Source: Microvirga sp. VF16 | GTDB lineage: Bacteria; Pseudomonadota; Alphaproteobacteria; Rhizobiales; Beijerinckiaceae | NCBI RefSeq assembly: GCF_016864375.1 | Contig: NZ_CP069354.1 | Span: 3,259,501 to 3,323,500, forward strand | Length of the DNA: 64,000 nucleotides | Reading direction: 5' to 3' | Shown: positions 26,034 to 34,789 of the stretch, one piece after another | Numbering within the stretch: position 1 is the stretch's first letter | How the letters are laid out: every line of letters starts with the position of its first letter | Notes under the pieces: generated by a model | Told to the model about the DNA's origin: nothing | The model's database searches: none | The model's input: the letters and a program-made list of their open reading frames with translations, nothing else | Translations under genes and position numbers: made by a program

Positions 26034-27495
26034 TTCGCTTTCCAGATTTGAGCTCGACGATGTGACCATAGGGACCGATCACTCCGGCACCGTCAGCGAA
26101 TCGCTTCTGCGTGTCACTGTCGATCTCCATGGCACCGAGAAGGAAGAACTCCGGGTCATTGCTAGGCTTGGCGCCATCAAGTCGCGTGCGTATCGGCTGG
26201 CCTGGCTTCGCAGGCCTCACCAGATGTGGGGTCACGATGATCACCAGGTCGGTCTCTTCCTCCTGAAAGGAGGAGGAACTGAAAAGCGTGCCGATAATTG
26301 GCAACTGACCGAGCCAGGGGATCTGCTCGCGATTCTTGGTGTGGACGCTCTGCAGGAGCCCGGCCATGGCGAAGCTCTGTCCGTCTCGCACCTCGATCGA
26401 TGTGCTGGCACGCCGGGTGATGAAGCCAGGAATCGAAATCGCTCCCGTGCTCACCCTGATCGACTCGTCGACCTGACTGACTTCGGGCTCAAGCTTGAGA
26501 TTGATCAAGCCGTTATCGAGCACCACCGGGGTGAAGTTCAGGCGGACGCCGTATTCCTTGTAAGTCACAGTGATGTTGTTGTCGTCAGAGGCAACCGGGA
26601 TCGGAACCTCGCCGCCGGCCAGGAAGCTTGCCTTCTCGCCGGACAGCGCAATGAGATTGGGCTCCGCCAGGCGGCGGGCGAGACCCTTGTCCTCAAGTGC
26701 CTGGACTAGAATATCCGCGCTGATGCCTCCTCCGAGAACCTGCGCCAGAACGGTCCCAAATGGGACGCTTCCACTAGGAAGAAGCGGATTGAAGCTGATG
26801 ACTCCGCTGTTCGAGGTGGGGAGGAAGCCGCCTGTCGTGACCCCGCGTCCGCTCTTGTCATTGGCACGGCGGGCCGACCAGCTGACGCCGAGTTCGCGGC
26901 CCGCATTCCGGTTCGCCTCGATGAAGCGTACCTCTAGCAAGACCTGCTGGCCGCCTGTGACGCGTAAAGCATTGATGACTCCATCAGATCCATACTGTTC
27001 CGCAATCTCAAGCGCCTTGCGTAACATGATGGCGTCAGGAACCGTGCCGCTCAGCCGAAGTCGGCCATTGACCGTTTCGACCTTGATATTCGCCTTGGGG
27101 ATGGCCTCTTGGATCGCCATAGCAAGATCGGGCGTATCTGCGCCGACTTCCACATTGACGATGCCCAACAGTTGGTCGCTTCCGTCATAGACGGCGACAT
27201 TGGTACGCCCTTCCGTCTTTCCCAAAACGTAGAAGGAGCGTCCGGTGAGCGGAACGGCAGTCGCAATATCAGAATTTCCGACAACGACGCGCCCGACATC
27301 GGACACAGTCGTGGCGGTCAGGAACTGTCCCTGGGCAACGTTGATCTCGCCGGTGGCCCGCCCCTTGTTGAATCGCAGCAGCTTTTCTTGCGCCTGTGCA
27401 GAGAAGGTCGGCAGGACGAGCAATCCAGCAACCATCGTGAACACGATCCCGCTCAGCGCAGCACGAAGGCGCGCAAGGCCATAGTTCACTCGCAT
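26005..27495 (-). CDS. cpaC: Flp pilus outer-membrane secretin CpaC/RcpA
   Basis: A 496-aa protein with a signal peptide ending 'FSAQAQ', then an N-terminal pilus-assembly domain ('FLTATTVSDVGRVVVGNSDI', 'GRSFYVLGKTEGRTNVAVYD'), a BON-like segment ('RLRLSGTVPDAIMLRKALEI') and the secretin core ('LNFTPVVLDNGLINLKLEPE', 'GFITRRASTSIEVRDGQSFA', 'PIIGTLFSSSSFQEEETDLV'). It forms the outer-membrane pore for the Flp pilus. Transcribed leftward with the small lipoprotein gene, divergent from the TPR gene. Confidence 0.95.
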   Translation of the reverse strand: MRVNYGLARLRAALSGIVFTMVAGLLVLPTFSAQAQEKLLRFNKGRATGEINVAQGQFLTATTVSDVGRVVVGNSDIATAVPLTGRSFYVLGKTEGRTNVAVYDGSDQLLGIVNVEVGADTPDLAMAIQEAIPKANIKVETVNGRLRLSGTVPDAIMLRKALEIAEQYGSDGVINALRVTGGQQVLLEVRFIEANRNAGRELGVSWSARRANDKSGRGVTTGGFLPTSNSGVISFNPLLPSGSVPFGTVLAQVLGGGISADILVQALEDKGLARRLAEPNLIALSGEKASFLAGGEVPIPVASDDNNITVTYKEYGVRLNFTPVVLDNGLINLKLEPEVSQVDESIRVSTGAISIPGFITRRASTSIEVRDGQSFAMAGLLQSVHTKNREQIPWLGQLPIIGTLFSSSSFQEEETDLVIIVTPHLVRPAKPGQPIRTRLDGAKPSNDPEFFLLGAMEIDSDTQKRFADGAGVIGPYGHIVELKSGKRNVSRKVVKH

Positions 27496-27835
27496 CTTGG
27501 AAAGCCCGCCCCTGCCGGTATTCGTGTTCTCTAGGTCACCTCCCAGGAAATACTTCCTCGATCAGCTGACCTAGACGTCAATATATGAAAGACCATCATG
27601 GTTAACGTCACGTAAAGGACTGTTCGACTAAGTTACGTAGAACAGGTTTTCCAATCTCCTCGCGATGACGATGCGCGGCGGGACATCTGGAGGCAAGTTC
27701 TGGTGCACTTCGTGGCCCTGGCTGGCGCCGAAAGCGGCATACAAGGCCTGCAAATGGCCGAGCAAGCATGGGCCTCGTGGAGAATCAACGAGATTCCGGA
27801 TCACCCGGAACAAAATGACGTGGGGGCAGATGGCG

Positions 27836-28348
27836 ATGAGATTGATTGGACGGACCGCCGCGATTGGTCTGCTTGTCTGTGCTGTTCCCTTGCTTGGAGC
27901 CTGCAATAGCACCGGTGGCACTCTCTCGGCCTTCGGCAACGGTGCAGCCGAATTGGCTCTGCCGGACTCGGTCGATCCCTACCCTGATGGAGAAGTTCTC
28001 CAAGTCGCTCAGCTGCAGTTTTCCGAGGGCAATTATGGCCACGCGGCCCGCTACTACGAGCGCGCTGTCGAAATTTCGCCCAATGATCCGGAGGCCTGGC
28101 TCGGTCTTGCCGCCTCCTACGATCGTGTTCGTCGGTTCGATCTCTCAGACCGCGCCTATCGGGAGGCTGGTCGATTGATTGGCGATCGAGCGGAGTATTA
28201 CAATAATGTCGGCTATTCGTTCTTGCTCCGGGGCGACCCGGTCAAAGCCCGTGCAAACTTTCTAAAAGCTCACGAGATCGATCCGACAAGCGTCACCGTC
28301 AACAATAATCTCGAACTCCTGCGTGACGGCTTGAGAAAGTCCCGGTAG
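27836..28348 (+). CDS. TPR lipoprotein, TadD-like
   Basis: A 170-aa protein: signal with lipobox 'AAIGLLVCAVPLLGAC', then TPR units 'AQLQFSEGNYGHAARYYERA', 'PEAWLGLAASYDRVRRFDLS' and 'YYNNVGYSFLLRGDPVKARA'. TadD lipoproteins of this kind act as pilotins for the tad secretin. In-frame starts at 27815 and 27830 are possible; 27836 gives a normal signal peptide and has GGGGG nine bases upstream. It stands between cpaC and the Flp pilin gene. Confidence 0.85.
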   Translation: MRLIGRTAAIGLLVCAVPLLGACNSTGGTLSAFGNGAAELALPDSVDPYPDGEVLQVAQLQFSEGNYGHAARYYERAVEISPNDPEAWLGLAASYDRVRRFDLSDRAYREAGRLIGDRAEYYNNVGYSFLLRGDPVKARANFLKAHEIDPTSVTVNNNLELLRDGLRKSR

Positions 28349-28434
28349 AACTGCGAGTTGCAGGTTCGAAAGTAGTCCCCTCGGAGCATCCCCTCGGCAG
28401 CACGTTGGCATCCGCCCGGCCTGCTCCAAGCTCA

Positions 28435-28490
28435 TAGACCATTTGGCTGAAGCACGGCCGCTCAAGGCTCTAGGCCATCAGGCTGAATGG
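28435..28490 (+). promoter_or_regulatory. Paired palindromic motifs upstream of the flp operon
   Basis: Copy A1 at 28435-28453 (TAGACCATTTGGCTGAAGC) and copy A2 at 28471-28490 (TAGGCCATCAGGCTGAATGG). The core CCAT-N8-ATGG of A2 is a dyad. The start-to-start distance is 36 bp. The same pair occurs at 33151-33204, and one copy at 38321-38340. A2 lies 109 bp upstream of the pilin ATG. Confidence 0.6.
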
Positions 28491-28598
28491 ACTGTTCCTG
28501 CGTCCCATTCTCTTATCAAGACGACACACCCGTATGGGCTTGTGGGGGGCTGTATCGGAGATGCAGCTGTTCAATGGACTAGTCGAGGAGAGAATACC

Positions 28599-28835
28599 AT
28601 GAAGTCCCTTGCGACCCGCTTCATCAAGAATGAATCCGGCGCCACTGCCATCGAGTATGGCCTCATCGCAGGCCTGATGGCAGTCTTGGTTATTACTGCA
28701 ATATCAACGTTCGGCAATGGGCTCAAGGAGACGTTCACTGAGCTTGGAGGCAAACTTTCCTCCACAGCGACGGAGGTGAAGAACAGCACCGGAACCGGTG
28801 GAACTGGTGGAACGGGCGGAACTGGCACACCTTAG
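28599..28835 (+). CDS. Flp-family type IVb pilin
   Basis: A 78-aa prepilin: leader 'MKSLATRFIKNESG', processing before 'ATAIEYGLIAGLMAVLVITA' with the invariant Glu-Tyr of Flp pilins. The C-terminus is a Gly/Thr tail ('TGTGGTGGTGGTGTP') not usual in Flp. ATG at 28599 after GAGGAGAG. First gene of the flp-cpaA-cpaB-cpaE-tadE operon. Confidence 0.95.
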   Translation: MKSLATRFIKNESGATAIEYGLIAGLMAVLVITAISTFGNGLKETFTELGGKLSSTATEVKNSTGTGGTGGTGGTGTP

Positions 28836-28926
28836 CTAATCGTGGCCGAGGTAGATGCAGAGGGGCGCACCCCCTCTGCTCTGGCCAAAGTCAGGCGCTG
28901 ATTATCCATCCACGCGCAATAACGTC

Positions 28927-29442
28927 ATGACGATTTCCGCCCTGTTTTCGCTGGCAGCCAGCCTGTGCTTCGTGTCCGCGACGCTCTGGGCCGGTGCCAT
29001 GGATCTGACGACGATGAAGATCCGGAATGAACTTGTTCTGTTTCTTCTCGGCGCCTATGCCGCTTTCGCTCCCCTTGCGGGTTTCGGAGCGGTTGAGATC
29101 GGCCTCAATGCCGCCGCCGCTCTGGCCGTCCTGGCCGGGATGTTCATCTTCTTCGGCCTCGGCTGGATCGGTGGCGGCGATGCCAAGCTGGCCGCTGTCG
29201 TCGTGCTGTGGCTCGGGGCGGATCGGGCCTTGCCCTTTGCCTTGTACATGGCCGTCGCCGGGAGCGTGCTGACGCTTCTGCTGCTTCAGTTCCGTGCGAT
29301 AGCGCTGCCGGCAGGGTTTCGCCGCATCCCATGGGTGACGCAGCTTCACGCCCGCAATTCGGGCGTGCCCTACGGCGTCGCGATTGCGGTAGCGGCGCTG
29401 CTGATTTTTCCAGGGACGCCCTGGCTGAAGGCTCTGTCATAG
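28927..29442 (+). CDS. cpaA: Prepilin peptidase CpaA/TadV
   Basis: A 171-aa polytopic protein. The two aspartates of the type IV prepilin peptidase (A24 family) are seen in 'AGAMDLTTMKIRN' and 'GGGDAKLAA'. It cleaves the Flp prepilin leader in the inner membrane. There is no N-methyltransferase domain, as usual for TadV. Confidence 0.93.
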   Translation: MTISALFSLAASLCFVSATLWAGAMDLTTMKIRNELVLFLLGAYAAFAPLAGFGAVEIGLNAAAALAVLAGMFIFFGLGWIGGGDAKLAAVVVLWLGADRALPFALYMAVAGSVLTLLLLQFRAIALPAGFRRIPWVTQLHARNSGVPYGVAIAVAALLIFPGTPWLKALS

Positions 29443-29503
29443 ACCGGCTCTCAGCAGATCATGGCGGGCCATCGGCATCCGACCACAGACGAGGCTTTGA
29501 ACC

Positions 29504-30265
29504 ATGCTGCGTGTCTTCATTCTGATCGTTGCCATCGGTGCAGGTAGTCTTGCGGGCTGGCTCGCTCTGTCGATGCAGCCCGGCGTCGCCGTTACCACAA
29601 TCGAGACACCCTCTCCTCCTCAACAGATGACGGAGGTCCTGGTCGCAGCCGCCGACTTGGAGCAAGGGAGGCTCCTGGACGAAAAGGGTGTTCGCTGGCA
29701 ATCCTGGCCCCTCAGCGCCGTCAGCTCTGGATTTGTAACTCGAACCGCGCAGCCCGAGGCAGTCAAAAAAATGGCGGGCATGATGGTGCGAAGCCACTTC
29801 ATCTCCGGCGAACCGATCCGGGAGGACAAACTGTCCCGTGGATCAAATCTGCTCGCGGCCATGCTGTCGCCAGGCAGGCGCGCGGTTGCGATCAGGATTT
29901 CCGTGGAAAGCACGGCCGGCGGCTTCATCCTTCCCAATGACAGGGTTGACGTGATCCAGACTGTTGCACGCCCTGGTCAGGGGCAAACCGAGAACCTGAG
30001 CCGCACCCTTCTCACCAACATTCGAGTCCTTGCCGTCGACCAGAAGGTTGATGAAACCAAAGGCCAAGCGGTGGTCGGCAAGACGGCAACCCTGGAGCTC
30101 AGCCCGGATCAGGCCGAGGCGATCGCAGCGGGGCAGGCTGCGGGTATTCTCTCTTTGGCGCTACGCTCGTCCTCCGACAATTCGGAAGAGCCGACGCTTC
30201 AGCGTCCGAGCAATGTGTCCGTGCGCTTCCTACGCGCCGGACAGAGCGAAATCGTGAAATTCTGA
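29504..30265 (+). CDS. cpaB: Flp pilus assembly protein CpaB/RcpC
   Basis: A 253-aa protein with one N-terminal membrane anchor ('VFILIVAIGAGSLAGWLAL'), a SAF/AFP-like domain ('VLVAAADLEQGRLLDEKGVR', 'IREDKLSRGS') and the RcpC C-terminal domain ('GRRAVAIRISVESTAGGFIL', 'PNDRVDVIQTV'). CpaB works with the secretin in the periplasm. Confidence 0.94.
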   Translation: MLRVFILIVAIGAGSLAGWLALSMQPGVAVTTIETPSPPQQMTEVLVAAADLEQGRLLDEKGVRWQSWPLSAVSSGFVTRTAQPEAVKKMAGMMVRSHFISGEPIREDKLSRGSNLLAAMLSPGRRAVAIRISVESTAGGFILPNDRVDVIQTVARPGQGQTENLSRTLLTNIRVLAVDQKVDETKGQAVVGKTATLELSPDQAEAIAAGQAAGILSLALRSSSDNSEEPTLQRPSNVSVRFLRAGQSEIVKF

Positions 30266-30290
30266 AGGACTGGTGAGCGGAGACTTGTCG

Positions 30291-31622
30291 ATGACGGACT
30301 TGACGTTCGACGTGGCCAACGGTTCTTCACGGCAGATTGCGGACGCCGATAGCCGGGATGAGCATACGTTCCGTGCGGAGAACGGCGCTCATGTGTCCAG
30401 CACTCCTCGCCCGGCGCTCAGGATTCCGAGAATCGCCGTTCAAGCCTTCTGCGACACCCCGGATATTGCCGCGGCCCTGGAAAGCGCCGCGAAAGACCGG
30501 CTGATGCATCGTGCCCGTGTCAGCTGCCATATGGGGGGTATCACCGCTGCCATCAGGCAGTATCAGCAGACGCCGACACCCAACCTCGTGATCATCGAGA
30601 GCGGCTCCGCGGGTGACGCCTTTCTGACGCACTTGGATCAACTCGCGCAGGTCTGCGATGCCGGCACGCGCGTTCTGGCGATCGGCTATACGAACGACAT
30701 CACCTTTTACCGCGAACTCCTCAAGCGAGGGGTCAGCGACTACCTATTGGCTCCGGTTTCCCCTGTTGATCTCATTGCCTCGATTTCAAGAATTTTCGAA
30801 GAGCAGAGTTCGAGCAAGCTCGGAAGAAGCTATGCCTTCATCGGCGCGAAGGGCGGGGTCGGCTCATCCACGATAGCCCATAACGTTGCTTGGACAATCG
30901 CGCATCAACTCAGCTGCGATGTTGTTCTGGCGGATATGGATCTGCCCTTCGGGACGGCGGCTCTCAACTTCAATCTTGACGTTGATCAGGGTATTGCCGA
31001 CGCCATTCAAGATACAGGCCGGCTCGACGAGGTCCTTCTCGACCGTCTGCTGCTGAAGCATGATAATCACTTGAGCTTGCTGGCCGCTCCCGCTCATCTG
31101 GAGAGACCCTATGATCTGCCTTCGAATGTCATGGAGCCTCTGCTCGAGGTCGCGCAGGCGAACGTGCCGTTCATGGTCTTGGATGTGCCTCACCAGTGGA
31201 CCTCATGGACCAGGAACGTACTTGTCGCAGCCGATGACATTGTTATCACAGCGTCCCCGGACCTCGCCAATTTGCGCAATGCCAAGAACCTGGTCCATGT
31301 TCTAAAACAAGCGCGCCCTCACGACCCACCGCCGAAGCTCGTCCTCAACCAGGTGGGAATGCCGAAGCGGCCGGAAATTTCACCAAAGGAGTTCGCCAAG
31401 TCCCTGCAGATCGAGCCGCTTGCTTGCATTGCATTCGACGCGAGCCTGTTCGGCAATGCCGCGAACAAGGGGAAAGTGGTTGCAGAAACCTCCGGAAAGA
31501 GCGCTGCCGCCAAGGCGTTTGCGAACATTGCTGACGCTCTCTCCGGTCGGCACGGATTGAATCGCTCAAGGAAGCGATTGCTCGGACTAGGTTCTTTGAT
31601 CGGCAAGGTAAAGACGATGTAG
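30291..31622 (+). CDS. cpaE: Pilus assembly ATPase CpaE/TadZ
   Basis: A 443-aa protein. The N-terminal 150 residues are receiver-like ('NLVIIESGSAGDAFLTHLDQ', 'RVLAIGYTNDITFYRELLKR'). A MinD/ParA-type ATPase follows with deviant Walker A 'AKGGVGSSTIAHNVAW' and 'VLADMDLPFGTAALNFNLD'. CpaE/TadZ localises the Tad machine to the pole. ATG at 30291 preferred over the GTG at 30273. Confidence 0.94.
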   Translation: MTDLTFDVANGSSRQIADADSRDEHTFRAENGAHVSSTPRPALRIPRIAVQAFCDTPDIAAALESAAKDRLMHRARVSCHMGGITAAIRQYQQTPTPNLVIIESGSAGDAFLTHLDQLAQVCDAGTRVLAIGYTNDITFYRELLKRGVSDYLLAPVSPVDLIASISRIFEEQSSSKLGRSYAFIGAKGGVGSSTIAHNVAWTIAHQLSCDVVLADMDLPFGTAALNFNLDVDQGIADAIQDTGRLDEVLLDRLLLKHDNHLSLLAAPAHLERPYDLPSNVMEPLLEVAQANVPFMVLDVPHQWTSWTRNVLVAADDIVITASPDLANLRNAKNLVHVLKQARPHDPPPKLVLNQVGMPKRPEISPKEFAKSLQIEPLACIAFDASLFGNAANKGKVVAETSGKSAAAKAFANIADALSGRHGLNRSRKRLLGLGSLIGKVKTM

Positions 31623-31652
31623 CGCGATAAGCAGCGGAGGCTTTTGGACCAC

Positions 31653-32156
31653 ATGATGAGCGCGCAGAAAAGCAGCAGACTCGATCGATCCAGGGCCAGA
31701 CTTGCGGCTCTGATGGAGAACGAGCGTGGACTGTCGGCGATTGAGTTTGCATTGATCGTTCCGCTCTTTGTGATCGGCTTCGTAATGACAGCTGACATCG
31801 GCCTTGCCGCCCACCAGCGTATGACGATCGACCACGTCCTGCGTGCCGGGGCCCAGAGCGCCATGATGGATCCGGGAGCCAGCACAGTTCAGACGGTTCT
31901 CGAGACCGTTGCAGGGGATACGTTCGCGATCGGCAGCTCCACACCAAGCGGAGGCAAACCGCCTTTGACGTTCACGATTGAGCGCTACTGCGTCTGTCCG
32001 AGCAACCAGGGCGCCAAGGTGCTCTGTTCGACCATTTGCACGGGAACGGCTCCGGCCACCTTGGCCTTCTACTCTCTTTCCGGCTCCAGCACCTATACAG
32101 GCATGCTCATTCCGAATCTCAGGTTCAGTCCAACTCTCGAGGTGGAGGTCCGTTGA
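31653..32156 (+). CDS. TadE-like pseudopilin 1
   Basis: A 167-aa protein. The TadE-like N-terminal signature is 'ENERGLSAIEFALIVPLFVI', with a membrane helix beginning near residue 30. The rest is an extracytoplasmic domain with four cysteines (CVCP...CSTIC). Minor pseudopilin of the Flp pilus, processed by the prepilin peptidase. Overlaps the next gene. Confidence 0.88.
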   Translation: MMSAQKSSRLDRSRARLAALMENERGLSAIEFALIVPLFVIGFVMTADIGLAAHQRMTIDHVLRAGAQSAMMDPGASTVQTVLETVAGDTFAIGSSTPSGGKPPLTFTIERYCVCPSNQGAKVLCSTICTGTAPATLAFYSLSGSSTYTGMLIPNLRFSPTLEVEVR

Positions 32157-32590
32157 CCAGGACATCAGGTCCATTCCTGCGCTTGTCCAACTGCGAGAGC
32201 GGATCGACCGCTGCCGAGTTCGCGCTTATTGCGCTGCCTATGCTCCTCCTCATCCTCGGCATCATCGAATTCGGCAGAGGGCTTTATCTCTACAACAGGA
32301 TGTCTTTTGCAGTGGATCGCGCAGTCCGCATCGGCATAACTCATCCCGAGGCCACCGACCAGCAATTGACCGACGAGGTTCTCGCTGAGTTCGTGACATC
32401 CGGAGCAGCGTCAGGTTCAGGGACCTTGAGTGACGTGCGCCCAACCGTCGAGATTACCTTTGTCGATGTTCCGAGTGGCCTCGACTTCAAGGTGCTCTCG
32501 GCACGGATGTTGTTCAAGCCATTGATCCCGGACCTGCTTGATAAACAATTCACCCTCGGCGTCACACGACGTATTCCGAAGATCACCTGA
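32153..32590 (+). CDS. TadE-like pseudopilin 2
   Basis: A 145-aa protein starting at a TTG that overlaps the previous stop (TTGA), with GGTGGAGG just upstream. Signature 'ESGSTAAEFALIALPMLLLI', then a soluble domain 'LSDVRPTVEITFVDVPSGLD'. A second minor pseudopilin. The ATG at 32036 is in frame but would overlap the first tadE-like gene by 120 bp. Confidence 0.85.
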   Translation: MTRTSGPFLRLSNCESGSTAAEFALIALPMLLLILGIIEFGRGLYLYNRMSFAVDRAVRIGITHPEATDQQLTDEVLAEFVTSGAASGSGTLSDVRPTVEITFVDVPSGLDFKVLSARMLFKPLIPDLLDKQFTLGVTRRIPKIT

Positions 32591-32623
32591 GGAATCTGCC
32601 TCGGTCAGGTACAAGCTAGATGT

Positions 32624-33091
32624 TCATTTGCTGGTTGTCGGGGCCGCTGGTGCCGAAAGCGGCCTGCATGAACCGTCGCAGAAATAAACCTGCTGCACAG
32701 CTCCCTGATGAACTGTCGTCAGCTGACGCGCGTTCCCGACGACGCTCACGGTCGTGTTGAGGATCTCCCGCCCCTCTCCGTCGAGGACGATCATGTTCGT
32801 CGTTCCAACGGATTTTCCCGTCAGGATCAGGGTATATTCGTCGTTCAGTGTCCCGTCGACAACGGCCGGGTTTCCGAGAATGATCGTGCGGGCGGGCTGA
32901 TCAAACGACAGCAGTTTGGCAAAATCGATCACGACACGCAGGCTAGAGGCATCTGGACTGACCAGCGAGCTTGATCCTTTTCGTGGAGCCGAGATACGGT
33001 CGGCCAGCTCGTCGGCGCGCGCCTGTGTGGAGGCGGCTCCAGCAACCACCAGAACGGTCGCGATAACGGCCCTCCAAGACGCACTCAACAT
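32624..33091 (-). CDS. CpaC N-terminal-domain-only protein (pilus assembly protein N-terminal)
   Basis: A 155-aa exported protein: signal 'VIATVLVVAGAASTQA', then 'VIDFAKLLSFDQPARTIILG', 'NPAVVDGTLNDEYTLILTGK', 'SVGTTNMIVLDGEGREIL'. This is the N-terminal pilus-assembly domain of secretin CpaC without the secretin core. Transcribed divergently from cpaF across the shared motif pair at 33151-33204. It may act as an accessory periplasmic partner of the secretin (inference). Confidence 0.85.
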   Translation of the reverse strand: MLSASWRAVIATVLVVAGAASTQARADELADRISAPRKGSSSLVSPDASSLRVVIDFAKLLSFDQPARTIILGNPAVVDGTLNDEYTLILTGKSVGTTNMIVLDGEGREILNTTVSVVGNARQLTTVHQGAVQQVYFCDGSCRPLSAPAAPTTSK

Positions 33092-33150
33092 CTGAAACTC
33101 CCGTTCAGTCACCAGCCTATTCAAACCATGTCTGCCAGCGAGCAGGCAAT

Positions 33151-33204
33151 TAGACCATTTAGCCGATAGAACCCACCCGTCATCTAGGCCATGCGGCCGA
33201 ATGG
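33151..33204 (+). promoter_or_regulatory. Paired palindromic motifs in the divergent cpaF promoter region
   Basis: B1 at 33151-33169 (TAGACCATTTAGCCGATAG) and B2 at 33185-33204 (TAGGCCATGCGGCCGAATGG), spaced 34 bp start to start. They match A1/A2 upstream of flp in sequence, order and spacing. B2 is 97 bp upstream of the cpaF ATG and 94 bp upstream of the divergent gene. Confidence 0.6.
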
Positions 33205-33300
33205 ACCGGTGGTTACAACGGGCTTTAATGAGCATCTTGCGGTGTCGGGCGGCCGCGCCTTCCGGCAGAGCGGAGGACAGGGCAAGCGAGGACTTCAGTG

Positions 33301-34764
33301 ATGTTTGGCAAGAGAGTTCTGCAGGACGAGCACGTGACACGGGCACCTGTACCTCTGGTCGTTCCCCAGGCTGAGATATCCTCTCACAAGACCAACACTA
33401 GAATCCTGCAGGCTCCATCCAACATTGTCCCTCCCAACGCAGAAACAGGATATGGCGTTCGCCCATCGGCATCGCGCAAAACCGAAGAGTACTACTCCCT
33501 CAAGGCTCAAGTGTTCGCCGCTCTCATCGAGGCTATCGATGTTGCTCAGCTCGGCAAATTGGATGTCGACCAAGCCAGGGAGGCGATCGGGGACGTTGTC
33601 CGGGACATCGTAACTGCCAAGAAGTTCGTATTGTCCATCGTTGAGCAAGATGACCTCCTCCAGGACATCTGCAATGATGTTCTCGGTTATGGCCCGCTCG
33701 AACCTCTGCTGGCCCGAGATGATATTGCCGACATTATGGTTAACGGAGCGGATACCGTCTATATTGAAGTGGCGGGCAAGGTTCAGAAGACGGACATTCA
33801 GTTTCGCGACAATGCTCAACTCCTGCACATCTGTCAGCGGATCGTCAGCCAAGTCGGCCGGCGGGTGGATGAATCAAGTCCGATCTGCGACGCTCGCCTC
33901 TCGGACGGATCCCGTGTCAATGTCATCGCCCCTCCCCTGGCCATTGATGGTCCGACGCTCACGATCCGCAAGTTCAAGAAGGACAAACTTACGCTCAACC
34001 AACTCGTGAATTTCGGCACCATCTCGCCTGAGGGCGCTACGGTGCTCGAGATCATTGGCCGCGTCCGCTGCAACGTCATTGTGTCGGGCGGTACGGGCTC
34101 CGGAAAAACGACGCTTCTGAATTGCCTGACCCGCTATATCGAACCTGGGGAACGTGTAGTGACCTGCGAGGACGCTGCCGAACTTCAGTTGCAGCAGCCG
34201 CACGTCGTGCGGCTGGAGACACGCCCACCGAACATCGAGGGAGAAGGACAGATTACCATGCGTGATCTGGTCAAGAACTGTCTGCGCATGCGTCCCGAGC
34301 GTATCATCGTCGGAGAAGTGCGTGGCCCTGAGGCCTTTGACCTGCTGCAGGCCATGAACACCGGCCATGACGGCTCCATGGGAACCCTGCACGCAAACTC
34401 ACCGAGGGAAGCCATCTCCCGCGTGGAGTCGATGATCACGATGGGCGGCTTCAGTCTTCCGTCAAGGACAATTCGGGAAATGATCGTGTCGTCTGTCGAT
34501 GTGATTATTCAAGCGGCACGTTTGCGTGACGGCTCACGGCGCATCACGCATATCACCGAGGTTCTCGGGCTCGAAGGAGATGTGATCATCACGCAGGATC
34601 TCTTTCTCTACGATATTCTTGGCGAGGATGCACAGGGCAACATCCTGGGCCGGCATCGCTCCACAGGCATCGGGCGGCCCCGGTTCTGGGACCGGGCGCG
34701 GTACTATGGAGAAGAGAAGCGTCTCGCCACAGCACTCGACGCGGCTGAGGCATCCAACAAATAG
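33301..34764 (+). CDS. cpaF: Tad secretion ATPase CpaF/TadA
   Basis: A 487-aa type II/IV secretion ATPase. Walker A '[17 protein letters not shown]', Asp box '[20 protein letters not shown]', Walker B region '[20 protein letters not shown]' and His box '[16 protein letters not shown]'. The N-terminal '[20 protein letters not shown]' is classic TadA/CpaF. It drives Flp pilus assembly at the inner membrane. ATG at 33301, directly after an in-frame GTG. Leads a cpaF-tadB-tadC unit. Confidence 0.96.
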   Translation: MFGKRVLQDEHVTRAPVPLVVPQAEISSHKTNTRILQAPSNIVPPNAETGYGVRPSASRKTEEYYSLKAQVFAALIEAIDVAQLGKLDVDQAREAIGDVVRDIVTAKKFVLSIVEQDDLLQDICNDVLGYGPLEPLLARDDIADIMVNGADTVYIEVAGKVQKTDIQFRDNAQLLHICQRIVSQVGRRVDESSPICDARLSDGSRVNVIAPPLAIDGPTLTIRKFKKDKLTLNQLVNFGTISPEGATVLEIIGRVRCNVIVSGGTGSGKTTLLNCLTRYIEPGERVVTCEDAAELQLQQPHVVRLETRPPNIEGEGQITMRDLVKNCLRMRPERIIVGEVRGPEAFDLLQAMNTGHDGSMGTLHANSPREAISRVESMITMGGFSLPSRTIREMIVSSVDVIIQAARLRDGSRRITHITEVLGLEGDVIITQDLFLYDILGEDAQGNILGRHRSTGIGRPRFWDRARYYGEEKRLATALDAAEASNK

Positions 34765-34789
34765 GCTCTCTCCTGAAGTGTGGTGAAGG

